Below, piece by piece: positions 24,679 to 34,423 of a DNA stretch of 64,000 nucleotides. The stretch covers positions 744,001-808,000 of the forward strand of contig NZ_CABPSA010000001.1 of NCBI RefSeq assembly GCF_902459615.1, read 5' to 3'. Each line of letters opens with the position of its first letter. Within the stretch, counting starts at the first letter, position 1. The notes beneath the pieces are model-generated. The model searched no databases, was not told where the DNA came from, and saw only the letters and a list, made by a program, of their open reading frames with translations. Origin of the DNA: Pandoraea commovens. Lineage in GTDB: Bacteria; Pseudomonadota; Gammaproteobacteria; Burkholderiales; Burkholderiaceae. A program made the translations under genes and the position numbers.

Positions 24679-26028
24679 ATGACCACCCTCGCTCGCAAAC
24701 CCGTACTTATCGCCGCTGCCGCCACGGCCGCGCTCCTGGCTATCGGCACGCTCACTGTCGTGCGCGTCGATGCCAGCACGCCCGCCGCGCAAGTCATGCC
24801 GACCGTCGAAGTCGACGTTGCCAACGTCCTTTCGCGCACCGTCACCGACTGGCAGAGCTACTCCGGCCGTCTCGACGCGGTGGATCGCGTCGATATCAAG
24901 CCGCTCGTGTCAGGCACCATTACCGCCGTGCATTTCAAGGACGGCCAGCTCGTGAAGAAAGGCGACGCCCTCTTCACGATCGACCCGCGTCCGTACGCCG
25001 CCGAAGTCGACCGCGCCGCTGCGCAGCTTGCTTCGGCACAGGCGCGTGACGTCTTCACCAGCACTGACCTCGCGCGTGCGCAGCGCCTGATCGCGGATAA
25101 CGCCATCGCGAAGAAGGACTTCGACCAGAAGGAAAACGCAGCACGCGAAGCCGTCGCCAACGTGAAGGCCTCGCAAGCTGCGCTGGAAACGGCCCGCATC
25201 AACCTCGGTTACACGCAGATCGTGGCGCCGGTGGCCGGTCGCGTCTCGCGCGCGGAAATCACCGTAGGCAACACCGTCAGTGCAGGCGCGCAATCGCCCG
25301 CACTGACGACGGTGGTGTCCGTCTCGCCGATCTACGCAGCTTTCGACGTCGACGAGCAAACCTACCTGCGCTATCTCTCGAAGGACACCAAGACGAGCGG
25401 CGTGCCGGTCGATCTGGGTCTCGCCAACGAGTCGGGTTACTCGCGCAAGGGCACGGTGTACTCGGTGGATAACCGCTTCGACACCACGTCCGGCACGATC
25501 CGCGTGCGTGCGCGATTCGACAACGCCGATGGTGCACTGGTCCCGGGCCTCTATGCACGGATCCGCGTCGGTGGCGGCGAGCCGCACCCGGCACTGCTGG
25601 TGGACGAAGCCGCTGTCGGCACCGACCAGAGCAAGAAGTACGTGATGGTGGTCGATCAGGCGAACAAGGCGCAGTACCGCGAAGTGCAGCTGGGCGAACG
25701 CCACGGCGGTCTCGTGGAAATCGCCGGCGGTCTGAAGGACGGCGAGCGCATCGTGGTCAACGGTCTGCAACGCATTCGTCCGGGCGACGCTGTGACGCCG
25801 AAGGTGGTGAAGATGGCCGGTGACACGGGCGACGCGCACGACATCGCGCCGACGGCCGTTGCAGGGAACGCTGCGACCGGTACGGCAGACGCCGCCAAGG
25901 CCCCCGCCCCGGCACCCGCCGCAGCGGCCAACGACGCACCGACGACACAGAAGACTTCGCAAAACGACAGCAAGACGCAATCGGTCGCAGCCACGAAAGC
26001 TGCGGCGAAAACCGCTTCGCGTTCGTAA
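24679..26028 (+). CDS. bpeE: RND efflux periplasmic adaptor subunit (BpeE/CeoA/MexE-like)
   Basis: 449-residue membrane-fusion protein linking the inner-membrane pump to the outer-membrane channel. N-terminal hydrophobic anchor or signal (MTTLARKPVLIAAAATAALL), barrel-sandwich lipoyl halves (VDIKPLVSGTITAVHFKDGQ and INLGYTQIVAPVAGRVSRAE) around an alpha-helical hairpin, then beta-barrel and membrane-proximal domains (LRIRPGDAV-type end at GLQRIRPGDAVTPKV). A long Ala/Thr/Lys-rich tail of about 65 residues follows. GGAGATTT precedes the ATG. The assignment to the BpeE/MexE group is by operon order and similarity, not a computed tree. Confidence 0.92.
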   Translation: MTTLARKPVLIAAAATAALLAIGTLTVVRVDASTPAAQVMPTVEVDVANVLSRTVTDWQSYSGRLDAVDRVDIKPLVSGTITAVHFKDGQLVKKGDALFTIDPRPYAAEVDRAAAQLASAQARDVFTSTDLARAQRLIADNAIAKKDFDQKENAAREAVANVKASQAALETARINLGYTQIVAPVAGRVSRAEITVGNTVSAGAQSPALTTVVSVSPIYAAFDVDEQTYLRYLSKDTKTSGVPVDLGLANESGYSRKGTVYSVDNRFDTTSGTIRVRARFDNADGALVPGLYARIRVGGGEPHPALLVDEAAVGTDQSKKYVMVVDQANKAQYREVQLGERHGGLVEIAGGLKDGERIVVNGLQRIRPGDAVTPKVVKMAGDTGDAHDIAPTAVAGNAATGTADAAKAPAPAPAAAANDAPTTQKTSQNDSKTQSVAATKAAAKTASRS

Positions 26029-26119
26029 GTTTGCAACGACTGTCGAGCACTTGATGCGAGAAATGCGCGTGCAGGCACACAGCAACATTGCACGCTGAAC
26101 GACACCCCAGAGTTTCGTC

Positions 26120-29100
26120 ATGAACATCTCAAAATTTTTCATCGACCGGCCCATTTTTGCGGGCGTGCTTTCGGTCCTCACGCTGCTGGCCGGCCTGATC
26201 GCCGTGTTCCAGCTGCCGATTTCGGAATACCCGGAAGTGGTTCCGCCGTCGGTCGTCGTGCACGCTCAATACCCCGGCGCGAACCCGAAGGTGATCGCCG
26301 AAACCGTTGCGTCCCCGCTCGAAGAGCAGATCAACGGTGTGGAAAACATGCTGTACATGCAGTCGCAGGCCAACAGCGACGGCAACCTCACCACGACGGT
26401 GACCTTCCGTCTGGGCACCGACCCGGACAAGGCACAGCAGCTCGTGCAGAACCGTGTCTCGCAAGCGCTGCCGCGCCTGCCGGACGACGTGCAGCGCCTG
26501 GGTGTGACGACGATCAAGTCCTCACCCACGCTCACGATGGTCGTGCACCTGATCTCGCCGAACGACCGTTACGACATGACCTACCTGCGCAACTACGCGC
26601 TCATCAACGTCAAGGATCGCCTCTCGCGAATCAAGGGCGTGGGTGAAGTGCAGATGTGGGGCGCGGGTGACTACTCGATGCGTGTCTGGCTCGATCCGGC
26701 CAAGGTCGCACAGCGCGGCCTGACGGCGTCGGACGTGGTGCGCTCCATTCGCGAACAGAACGTGCAGGTGGCCGCCGGTGTGATCGGCGCGACGCCTGCC
26801 GGTCCGAATACGCCGTTGCAGCTGAACGTGAATACGCGCGGTCGTCTGAACACGGAAGAAGAGTTCCGCGACATCATTCTGAAGACCTCGCCGGACGGTG
26901 CCGTCACGCATCTGAGCGATGTCGCCCGCGTGCAACTCGACGCGTCATCGTACAGCCTGCGCTCGTTGCTCGACAACAAGCCCGCCATCGGTCTCGGTAT
27001 CAACCAGTCGCCGGGCGCCAACTCGCTGCAAATTTCGGACGACGTCCGCGCCGCGATGGCCGACCTGCAAAAGGATATGCCGCCGGGCGTGGAATACCGC
27101 ATCGCGTATGACCCGACGCAGTTCGTTCGCTCGTCGATCGAAGCCGTCGTGCACACGCTGCTCGAAGCCATCGCCCTCGTGGTGCTGGTGGTGATCGTGT
27201 TCCTCCAAACGTGGCGCGCGTCGATCATCCCGCTGCTCGCCGTGCCGGTGTCCATCGTCGGTACGTTCGCCTTGCTGCTCGGCTTCGGCTACTCGATCAA
27301 CGCGCTGTCGTTGTTCGGGATGGTGCTGGCCATCGGTATCGTGGTGGACGATGCGATTGTGGTGGTGGAAAACGTCGAGCGGAACATCGCCGCCGGTCTC
27401 TCGCCGAAGGAAGCGACATATCAGGCCATGCGTGAAGTGAGCGGGCCGATTATCGCCATCGCCCTGACGCTGGTCGCCGTGTTCGTGCCGCTCGCCTTCA
27501 TGTCGGGTCTGACGGGTCAGTTCTACAAGCAGTTCGCCATGACCATCGCCATCTCGACGGTGATCTCGGCTTTCAACTCGCTGACGCTCTCGCCAGCCAT
27601 GGCCGCCCTGCTGCTCAAGGACCATCACGCCAAGCCGGACTGGCTCACGCGTCAGATGAACCGTTATCTGGGTGGTTTCTTCGGCGCGTTCAACCGCGTG
27701 TTCCATCGCGGTTCGGAGAAGTACGGTCAGGGTGTGACCCGCGTGATCGGTCGCAAGGCCGTCATGATGGCGATCTTCGCCGTGCTGCTGGGTGTGACGA
27801 TGTTGTTGGGCAAGGTCGTGCCGGGTGGTTTCGTCCCCGCACAAGACAAGGAATACCTGATCGCCTTCGCCCAGTTGCCTAACGGTGCATCGCTCGATCG
27901 CACCGACAAGGTGATTCGCGATATGTCGGAAATCGCGCTGAAGACCCCTGGCGTGAAGAACGCCGTCGCGTTCCCGGGTCTGTCGGTGAACGGTTTCACC
28001 AACTCGTCGTCGGCCGGTATCGTGTTCGTCACGCTCAAGCCGTTCAGCGAACGTAAGGACAAGTCGCTGTCGGCGGGCGCCATCGCGGCGAAGCTCAACG
28101 GCGAATACGCGAAGAACAAGGACTCGTTCATCGCCGTGTTCCCGCCCCCGCCGGTGCTGGGTCTGGGTACGCTCGGCGGCTTCAAGCTCCAAGTGGAAGA
28201 CCGTGGCGCACTCGGCTACGAAGCGCTGAACGACGCCACGCAGGCGTTCATCAAGAAGGCTTCGCAGACGAAGGAACTGGGCCCGACGTTCTCGTCGTAC
28301 CAGATCAACGTGCCGCAACTGAACGTCGACCTCGACCGTGTGAAGGCCAAGCAGTTGGGTGTGCCGATCACCGACGTGTTCGACACCATGCAGATCTACC
28401 TCGGCTCGCTGTACGTGAACGACTTCAACAAGTTCGGTCGCGTGTATCAGGTCCGTGTGCAAGCCGACGCACCGTATCGTGCGCACGCCGACGACATTGG
28501 CCTGCTCAAGACGCGTAACGTCAATGGCGACATGGTCCCGCTCTCGTCGCTGGTGAAGGTCTCGCCGACGTACGGTCCGGAAATGGTGGTGCGTTACAAC
28601 GGCTACACCGCTGCCGACATCAACGGCGGCCCGGCCCCGGGTTACTCGTCGGGTCAGGCACAGGCGGCTGTGGAGCGTATCGCGGCGGAAACGTTGCCGC
28701 GCGGCGTGAAGTTCGAATGGACGGACCTGACGTATCAGCAGATCCTCGCTGGCGACTCCGCGCTGTGGGTGTTCCCGATCTCGGTGCTGCTGGTGTTCCT
28801 GGTGCTGGCTGCGCAGTACGAAAGCCTGACGCTGCCGCTCGCCGTGATCATGATCGTGCCGATGAGCATCATGTCCGCGCTGTTCGGTGTGTGGCTCACG
28901 CGAGGGGATAACAACATCTTCACGCAGATCGGTTTGATGGTGCTGGTGGGGCTATCCGCGAAGAACGCGATTCTGATCGTGGAGTTTGCGCGGGAACTGG
29001 AAATGCAAGGTCGTACGGCCATCGCTGCCGCTATCGAAGCCAGCCGTCTGCGTCTGCGCCCGATTCTGATGACGTCCATCGCGTTCATCATGGGTGTGGT

Positions 29101-29305
29101 GCCGCTGGTGACGTCGACGGGCGCAGGTTCGGAAATGCGTCATGCCATGGGTGTGGCCGTGTTCTTCGGCATGATCGGTGTGACCGGTTTCGGTCTGATC
29201 CTGACGCCGGTGTTCTACGTGCTGCTGCGTACGCTGGCGGGCAAGAAGCCGCTGCATAGCGCGCACGCCTCGACCATGCCCGCCAACGTCAAATCCGAAG
29301 TCTGA
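26120..29305 (+). CDS. bpeF: RND multidrug efflux permease (BpeF/CeoB/MexF-like)
   Basis: 1061-residue hydrophobe/amphiphile efflux-1 pump, the usual size. It starts MNISKFFIDRPIFAGVLSVL, has twelve predicted membrane segments with large periplasmic loops after TM1 and TM7, and carries the proton-relay aspartate pair in TM4 (GIVVDDAIVVVENVERN). GTYPGA-like porter motif appears as AQYPGANPKVIAETV. In Burkholderia the orthologous pump exports chloramphenicol, trimethoprim and fluoroquinolones; that spectrum is inferred here. It lies 91 bases after the adaptor and 12 bases before the channel gene. Confidence 0.95.
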   Translation: MNISKFFIDRPIFAGVLSVLTLLAGLIAVFQLPISEYPEVVPPSVVVHAQYPGANPKVIAETVASPLEEQINGVENMLYMQSQANSDGNLTTTVTFRLGTDPDKAQQLVQNRVSQALPRLPDDVQRLGVTTIKSSPTLTMVVHLISPNDRYDMTYLRNYALINVKDRLSRIKGVGEVQMWGAGDYSMRVWLDPAKVAQRGLTASDVVRSIREQNVQVAAGVIGATPAGPNTPLQLNVNTRGRLNTEEEFRDIILKTSPDGAVTHLSDVARVQLDASSYSLRSLLDNKPAIGLGINQSPGANSLQISDDVRAAMADLQKDMPPGVEYRIAYDPTQFVRSSIEAVVHTLLEAIALVVLVVIVFLQTWRASIIPLLAVPVSIVGTFALLLGFGYSINALSLFGMVLAIGIVVDDAIVVVENVERNIAAGLSPKEATYQAMREVSGPIIAIALTLVAVFVPLAFMSGLTGQFYKQFAMTIAISTVISAFNSLTLSPAMAALLLKDHHAKPDWLTRQMNRYLGGFFGAFNRVFHRGSEKYGQGVTRVIGRKAVMMAIFAVLLGVTMLLGKVVPGGFVPAQDKEYLIAFAQLPNGASLDRTDKVIRDMSEIALKTPGVKNAVAFPGLSVNGFTNSSSAGIVFVTLKPFSERKDKSLSAGAIAAKLNGEYAKNKDSFIAVFPPPPVLGLGTLGGFKLQVEDRGALGYEALNDATQAFIKKASQTKELGPTFSSYQINVPQLNVDLDRVKAKQLGVPITDVFDTMQIYLGSLYVNDFNKFGRVYQVRVQADAPYRAHADDIGLLKTRNVNGDMVPLSSLVKVSPTYGPEMVVRYNGYTAADINGGPAPGYSSGQAQAAVERIAAETLPRGVKFEWTDLTYQQILAGDSALWVFPISVLLVFLVLAAQYESLTLPLAVIMIVPMSIMSALFGVWLTRGDNNIFTQIGLMVLVGLSAKNAILIVEFARELEMQGRTAIAAAIEASRLRLRPILMTSIAFIMGVVPLVTSTGAGSEMRHAMGVAVFFGMIGVTGFGLILTPVFYVLLRTLAGKKPLHSAHASTMPANVKSEV

Positions 29306-29317
29306 AGGATGCCAATC

Positions 29318-30865
29318 ATGCAAGCGCAATGGATGAAAAGAAGTCTGGGCGTCTCGGGTTTGCTCGCCACCCTGCTGGTGGTGGCGGGCTGCTCGATGGC
29401 TCCCACATACGAAGTGCCGACGGTGACCGACAAGGGTACGCCGACGGCCTTCAAGGAAGCGGCACTGCCCGCAGGTGAAGCTGGCACGTGGAAGACGGCC
29501 GAGCCGTCGGAAGCGCTGGCGCGCGGCGAATGGTGGAAGGTGTTCGGCGACGCAACGCTCGACAAGCTCGAAGCCGATGCATTGTCCGCCAACCAGAACC
29601 TGAAGGCGGCCGCCGCCCGCGTGCAGGAAGCGCGTGGCGTGCAACGTCAGGCTCGTGCCGCGCTCTTCCCGACACTTGACGCTGGCTTCGGCCCGTCGCG
29701 TCAGAAGATCTCGCCCGCCTCGCAGATGCAGCCGGACGGCACGAACATCGCGCCGTACACGCTGTGGCGTGCGCAGGCGAGCGTCGGCTATGAAGTCGAT
29801 TTGTTTGGCCGTGTGTCGGACAACGTCGCCGCCGCCCGCGCCGACGCTGAACAAAGTGAAGCGTTGTACCGCTCGGTGCAGCTCGCGTTGCAAGCCGACG
29901 TCGCGCAGAACTATTTCAATCTGCGCGAGCTCGACGCCGAACAGGCGCTGTACACGCAGACGGTGACGTTGCGCGAAGAAGCACTGAAGCTGGTGCAACG
30001 GCGCTTCACCGAAGGCGACATCGGCGAGCTGGACGTCGCCCGTGCCAAGGCCGAACTGGCCACGGCGCAGTCCGACGCACTGGCGGTGGCCCGTCTGCGT
30101 GCCGCGTCCGAACACAGCCTCGCGATTCTGCTCGGCAAGACACCGGCGGAGTTCTCGTTTGCGCCCTCGCCGCTCGTGCCCGTCACCGTGCAGGTGCCCG
30201 CAGGTCTGCCGTCGGCATTGCTTGAGCGCCGCCCTGACATCGCGGCCGCCGAGCGTGCGATGGCCGCAGCGAATGCGCGCATCGGTGTCGCAAAGGCCGC
30301 GTTCTTCCCGTCGCTGTCGCTGACCGGTTCGGGTGGATTCGAAGCCGCCACGCTGGGCGATCTGTTCAACTGGTCGAGCCGCACGTTCCTGCTGGGACCG
30401 GTCGTCGGTGGTCTGCTCTCGATGCCGATTTTCGATGGCGGTGCACGTAGCGGCAATCTGTCGCGTGCCCGTGCGCAGTACGAAGAAGACGTCGCGAACT
30501 ACCGTCAGCAAGTGCTCGTGGCGTTCCAGGAAGTCGAAGACAACCTGTCGAATCTGCGTCTGCTCGCACAGCAAACGCGTGCACAGGACGATGCCGTGAA
30601 GGCCTCGGGCCGCGCAGCGCAGCTCTCGCGCACGCAGTATCAGGAAGGCTCGATCGCGTATCTGGATGTGATCGACGCCGAGCGCACGGTGCTGCAAACG
30701 CGTCGCAGCGCTGTTCAGTTGGCCGGTGCGCAAGCCGTGTCGACCGTCAACCTGATCCGCGCACTGGGCGGCGGCTGGGGCGATTTGCCCAAGACGCCTG
30801 CCGACGGTGCTCCGGCAGCCGTACCCACGGCGAACGCGGCCGGTGCAACGGTAGCGGCCCGCTGA
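29318..30865 (+). CDS. oprC: outer-membrane efflux lipoprotein (OprC/OpcM/NodT-like)
   Basis: 515-residue outer-membrane factor of the NodT/OprM family. A lipoprotein signal with lipobox VVAGC (Cys25) precedes two repeated efflux domains, each with long periplasmic helices (AAARVQEARGVQRQARAALF; LYTQTVTLREEALKLVQRRF; LSRAQYQEGSIAYLDVID-like). It completes the tripartite pump with the two preceding genes. The ATG at 29318 has GAAGGA upstream; ATGs at 29309 and 29333 are alternatives. The C-terminus is Pro/Ala-rich. Last gene of the operon. Confidence 0.92.
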   Translation: MQAQWMKRSLGVSGLLATLLVVAGCSMAPTYEVPTVTDKGTPTAFKEAALPAGEAGTWKTAEPSEALARGEWWKVFGDATLDKLEADALSANQNLKAAAARVQEARGVQRQARAALFPTLDAGFGPSRQKISPASQMQPDGTNIAPYTLWRAQASVGYEVDLFGRVSDNVAAARADAEQSEALYRSVQLALQADVAQNYFNLRELDAEQALYTQTVTLREEALKLVQRRFTEGDIGELDVARAKAELATAQSDALAVARLRAASEHSLAILLGKTPAEFSFAPSPLVPVTVQVPAGLPSALLERRPDIAAAERAMAAANARIGVAKAAFFPSLSLTGSGGFEAATLGDLFNWSSRTFLLGPVVGGLLSMPIFDGGARSGNLSRARAQYEEDVANYRQQVLVAFQEVEDNLSNLRLLAQQTRAQDDAVKASGRAAQLSRTQYQEGSIAYLDVIDAERTVLQTRRSAVQLAGAQAVSTVNLIRALGGGWGDLPKTPADGAPAAVPTANAAGATVAAR

Positions 30866-31385
30866 ATGACGGGATCGTGAGTTGAGTCGTATCGCGGCGC
30901 GTTGAAACGCGTCGCGAAAGGTCGAGGCATGTCGTGTTGAATGGCATGTCCCGGCAGCAGGTGCGGCGTTCTTCCCCCCGGGAACGTCGCGCCCTGATGG
31001 ATGCATCGAACCGGCGGCCGCGCTCGTGCCCCCAAGACGAGAGGCGCGCCGACCTGCCCCCGAAGCGTGCCTGGCGAGCCGCCGGTCTCGATGCGCCTCG
31101 TGCGGTGCGCTCGCGCCGTCGAGCCCATCCAACAGGTTTCTTCCCTGCGTCCCTGCTTGCCCGGCACATGCCCTATGTCAAACGACACCCGGCATGTCCG
31201 GGCTTTTTTTTGCGATGCGATGGTAGGATGGACGCACGGCTTTCGTCTTTTTGGCCTCGTTTTCGCCATTTGCGCTGCTTTGTGCGCAATGCGAACGGCG
31301 CAAAAGCGTCGGCCGTCGCTGGCAAGTCATCTCGAATGCTTCCCCCGCGTTCGGTCCCTCGACCCTACGATAAGGAGTGCAAATA
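30866..31385. other. 520-bp intergenic region after the efflux operon
   Basis: No convincing gene on either strand. It contains a terminator on the plus strand (31186-31211) and then the leader of the RcnB-like gene, including TAAGGAG before its start codon. Short frames here lack ribosome sites and homologous features. Confidence 0.6.
31186..31211 (+). terminator. rho-independent terminator, efflux operon end
   Basis: CCCGG-CATGT-CCGGG stem-loop followed by eight T residues. It lies 320 bases after the oprC-like stop, the first clear terminator downstream of the operon. Confidence 0.8.
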
Positions 31386-31844
31386 ATGAAGATGCGCAAG
31401 ACACTGTCGCTGTGCCTCGCCGCCGGTCTGGCGGTTTCCTCTTCCCTCGTCCTGGCACAGGGCGGCCCACCGCCTCAGGGTGGTATGGGTGGTATGGGTG
31501 GTATGGGCGGCATGGGTGGCCCGCCGCCGGGGCATCAACCGGGTGGTCCTCATGGTGACAAACCCGGAGGCCCTCCGGGCCACGGCCCCAAAAAGGGTCC
31601 GCACGGCGGACCGCCCCCGCAAGCCCAACGCGGCCCCGGCGACGATTCCGCGTGGCAGCATCCCGACTGGCGCAAGGGCGACCGCGTGCCGCAGCAATAC
31701 CGCGATGCGCAATACCGCGTCGACGACTACCGTCAGTACCATCTCGATGCGCCCAAACGCGGCCACCACTGGGTTGGCGTGGGTGGCGACTTCCTGTTGG
31801 TCAACGGTTCGGGCGTGATTGTCCAGATCGTGGGCGGGCACTGA
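31386..31844 (+). CDS. RcnB-family periplasmic protein
   Basis: 152 residues with a cleavable signal (MKMRKTLSLCLAAGLAVSSS...VLAQ). A Gly/Met/Pro/His-rich segment with tandem GGM repeats follows (residues ~30-45), then the RcnB domain (RKGDRVPQQYRDAQYRVDDY; HHWVGVGGDFLLVNGSGVI). RcnB-type proteins act in nickel/cobalt homeostasis in E. coli; the Met/His-rich linker here could bind metal, but many paralogues have unknown roles. AAGGAG stands nine bases before the ATG at 31386. A strong terminator follows at 31905. Confidence 0.85.
   Translation: MKMRKTLSLCLAAGLAVSSSLVLAQGGPPPQGGMGGMGGMGGMGGPPPGHQPGGPHGDKPGGPPGHGPKKGPHGGPPPQAQRGPGDDSAWQHPDWRKGDRVPQQYRDAQYRVDDYRQYHLDAPKRGHHWVGVGGDFLLVNGSGVIVQIVGGH
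31480..31520 (+). repeat. 9-bp tandem repeat coding for Gly-Met-Gly
   Basis: About four and a half copies of GGTATGGGT inside the RcnB-like gene, encoding GGMGGMGGMGGMGG. Copy number could vary by slippage in multiples of three residues without breaking the frame. Confidence 0.75.
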
Positions 31845-31904
31845 TCGCCGACCGACGCCTTAGCCACTCGTCGGCGTTGTGAATTTCCGCTGACTCGCCA
31901 GCCG

Positions 31905-31934
31905 TACGGCAGGGCCTCGCGCCCTGCCGTATTT
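31905..31934 (+). terminator. rho-independent terminator after RcnB-like gene
   Basis: Perfect 11-bp stem TACGGCAGGGC / GCCCTGCCGTA with a 5-base loop and a short T run. Confidence 0.85.
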
Positions 31935-32149
31935 CGTTGGTACTTCGTCTTCGCGCGCCGCTTGGCACCGGAAGTCCCGCCCGCTCCCGTCTCCCGCTCC
32001 GCCCAATCCCTCCTGCCTTAGCAAGCTTCACGCCCTTTCCGTCTCGTTTTCCTCGATTTGGTGCGCCGCTTTAATGTCCACTGGCTCCGGGCAGTGATTT
32101 CGCTGCGTTGCAGCATTAAAATCACGCGCTCCTGCCCTCCCAATTCATC

Positions 32150-32164
32150 GATATACGATATATC
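32150..32164. promoter_or_regulatory. AT-rich dyad upstream of the HPP/CBS gene
   Basis: GATATA-CGA-TATATC, perfect 6-bp arms with a 3-base spacer, 42 bp before the start codon. It stands out as the only strongly AT-rich palindrome in the 362-bp gap (31845-32206), which otherwise holds only the RcnB-gene terminator. Operator or -10 region; the regulator is unknown. Confidence 0.4.
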
Positions 32165-32206
32165 ATGCACAAAATATCAAGACGACGCCCCAGAAAGGTG
32201 CGTCCG

Positions 32207-33343
32207 ATGGAGCGGGACGACATGGCAATGACACGACGTGATGTGAAGGATTGGATGGCGGGTTTTCTGCCCGCCGTGGTGGCCGTTCACTGGCGCGAGC
32301 GTCTACGCGCAGGCATCGGCGCCCTATGCGGTATCGCTGTGACCGGTGGCCTGATGCTTTGGCTGCTCGGCCCTGTCTCTTACATCCCCTGGCTGGTCGC
32401 CCCGATGGGCGCGTCGGCCGTTCTGCTCTTCGGCGTGCCCGCCAGTCCTCTCGCGCAACCCTGGTCGATTCTCGGTGGCAATCTCGTCGCGGCCGTCGTC
32501 GGCGTGACGTGCACCATGTTTATTCCGACGCCGGTCGTTGCCGCCGCGACGGCGGTCGGTGTGTCCATCGCACTCATGTTCACGTTCCGCTGCGTGCACC
32601 CGCCGTCAGGCGCGGTGGCCCTCACCGCCGTGCTCGGCGGCCCGGCGGTTCATGCGCTCGGCTACGGCTTCGTGCTCGAACCGATTGCGCTTCAGTCGGT
32701 CATGCTGCTTGGCTCGGCCATCGGCTATCACGCGATCACCGGCCACCGCTACCCGCACGCGATGAAGGCGCAAGCACCGGCGCGTCCGGTCAATGCGCAA
32801 GCGATTCCCGTGACGACGGCCGATGCTGAAAAGGCTCTCGCCCGTCGTAGCGAACTGCTCGACATCTCCGCCGACGATCTGGCCAGCCTGCTGCGCGACA
32901 CGCAACGCGAAGCCTTCGCCCGTCGCGCGCGCGAGCTGACGGCAGCCGACGTGATGGCCCCGCCGCTTGCCAAGGTACAGGCGCATGAGGAAGCCCCTGC
33001 GGCGTGGCGTCTGTTGCAACGTCATGGACTGGATGCCGTGCCGGTGGTCGATTCGGAGGCACGCGTCATCGGACTGTTGACGCGGCACGATCTGCACACG
33101 CGACGTGCGCGCCGCCAGAACTGGCCGCGCTTCGGCGTGTCGCTGGGCAATGGCCAACGCCCGGCCGTGCGCGATCTGATGCAGGGCGACCTCAAGTCGG
33201 CCACCGCCGGCATGCCGCTCTCCGAACTAGTCGCGCTCCTCTCGACGCAACGCCACGGCACACTGCCCGTGCTCGACGATGCCGCCCGGCTCGTGGGCGT
33301 CGTCACGCACGCCGACGTGCTGCGCAAGGTCGTGAACGCCTGA
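32207..33343 (+). CDS. HPP family membrane protein with two CBS domains
   Basis: 378 residues. N-terminal HPP domain with four to five membrane segments and the signature CVHPPSGAVALTAVLGGPAVH; loop APMGASAVLLFGVPASPLAQPW also fits. The C-terminal half holds a CBS pair (ADVMAPPLAKVQAHEEAPAA...GLDAVPVVDSEARVIGLLTR and VRDLMQGDLKSATAGMPLSE...HGTLPVLDDAARLVGVVTHA). HPP proteins have been linked to nitrite or anion transport in chloroplasts and cyanobacteria; CBS modules usually sense adenosine ligands. Start at 32207 follows GAAAGG at proper spacing; ATG 32165 would add 14 residues. Confidence 0.9.
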   Translation: MERDDMAMTRRDVKDWMAGFLPAVVAVHWRERLRAGIGALCGIAVTGGLMLWLLGPVSYIPWLVAPMGASAVLLFGVPASPLAQPWSILGGNLVAAVVGVTCTMFIPTPVVAAATAVGVSIALMFTFRCVHPPSGAVALTAVLGGPAVHALGYGFVLEPIALQSVMLLGSAIGYHAITGHRYPHAMKAQAPARPVNAQAIPVTTADAEKALARRSELLDISADDLASLLRDTQREAFARRARELTAADVMAPPLAKVQAHEEAPAAWRLLQRHGLDAVPVVDSEARVIGLLTRHDLHTRRARRQNWPRFGVSLGNGQRPAVRDLMQGDLKSATAGMPLSELVALLSTQRHGTLPVLDDAARLVGVVTHADVLRKVVNA

Positions 33344-33510
33344 AGCGTTCGTCGCGCATTTGCCTGCGGTGCCGGTCCGGCGTCGCAGGCCGCCAACACT
33401 CCCCTACTACGATTGTCAGCCCTGAGCCGATCTGCAAGAATGGCGGCGTTGTAACGCACTGACGCCGCACAAACTTCGATCAACGAAGTGACAATCGCTC
33501 AGGGGGCGAC

Positions 33511-34335
33511 ATGGAACCGATAACGTTCAAGCAGTGTTTCGTAGGCGCATGGATCGACGGTTTTAACGCGTTACGCAATCGGCCACTGTTAAGTCTGATA
33601 GTGGCACTCGTTGTGCTTGTGTCGTCTGCACTTGGCATCTCGCTGAAGCAACTCGCCAGCGCCGCCGCGCAAGGGGGCGACGCGACTTACCGCCTCAACA
33701 TCGCCCTTCTGTCGCTTGGCGTCGGACTCGTCAATCTGATCGCGCTCGCGGTACTTGCCGTTCACATCCTGCGCTACGTCATCCTCGGTCCGGACGCCGC
33801 CCGGCAATCGCCCTGGTTCGGTCGCGACGTGTGGCGTTATATCTGGCTATCGCTGCAACTCGTGATCGCCATGATGATCGCGGCTTTCATTCCCGCGTTT
33901 ATCATCGGCTTCGCTTCGCGGATGAGCGGAAGCAGCCATTCCTACCCCCTGCTCGCCACGTTCATCGCATTAATGGCTTGCGCGGCGGTCTTTGTCATCA
34001 CGCGCATCTCGCTCATTTATGCGCAGGTCGCGGTCGGACGCAGCAAGCGCTGGGGTGCCGCGTGGCAGGATTCACGTGGACATTTCTGGTCGATGTTCGG
34101 GACCGTATTCGTGACGTTCCTGCCGCTCTTCGGCACCGGCATCGTGATCACACTGCTGCTGGCGCTGGTCCTGAGATTCATGCCGGAAGTCACCGTTGCG
34201 GTACTCGGCTCCTTGATCCTGAAAACGGTGTTCTCGATTGCGTGGCTCGCCGTCGCATGCGGCGTCGGCGGATGGCTTTATCACCGCTATGCCAACCAGT
34301 TGCTGCTGATGGACGGTGCGCCGGACGATTTGTAA
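33511..34335 (+). CDS. integral membrane protein of unknown function
   Basis: 274 residues with six likely membrane segments, for example LLSLIVALVVLVSSALGISL, NLIALAVLAVHILRYVIL and IAMMIAAFIPAFIIGFA, and short hydrophilic loops. It resembles uncharacterised Burkholderiaceae membrane proteins of the DUF-type rather than any transporter family I can name. CAGGGGGCGAC precedes the ATG as a plausible ribosome site. Monocistronic, ended by a perfect bidirectional terminator. Confidence 0.78.
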   Translation: MEPITFKQCFVGAWIDGFNALRNRPLLSLIVALVVLVSSALGISLKQLASAAAQGGDATYRLNIALLSLGVGLVNLIALAVLAVHILRYVILGPDAARQSPWFGRDVWRYIWLSLQLVIAMMIAAFIPAFIIGFASRMSGSSHSYPLLATFIALMACAAVFVITRISLIYAQVAVGRSKRWGAAWQDSRGHFWSMFGTVFVTFLPLFGTGIVITLLLALVLRFMPEVTVAVLGSLILKTVFSIAWLAVACGVGGWLYHRYANQLLLMDGAPDDL

Positions 34336-34353
34336 ATCACGACGCATAACGAA

Positions 34354-34383
34354 ACGGGGCGCAAAGTTTGCGCCCCGATTTTC
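34354..34383. terminator. bidirectional terminator between membrane protein and map
   Basis: CGGGGCGCAAAGTTTGCGCCCCG, a perfect 11-bp dyad, with A residues before and T residues after. The flanking genes converge. Confidence 0.88.
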
Positions 34384-34423
34384 ATTTCAATGACGTCCTC
34401 AGTCGTGCCGACGCCGCCGCCAA

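Noticed and set aside
26945-28486. 513-codon open frame on the minus strand
   Set aside because: Antisense to the RND permease; rich in His, Arg and Gln, no recognisable domain.
28952-31132. 726-codon open frame on the minus strand
   Set aside because: Runs across parts of the permease and channel genes in antisense; no ribosome site.
31480-31520. Short tandem repeats considered as a CRISPR-like array
   Set aside because: No spacers; the units are coding repeats within the RcnB-like gene.
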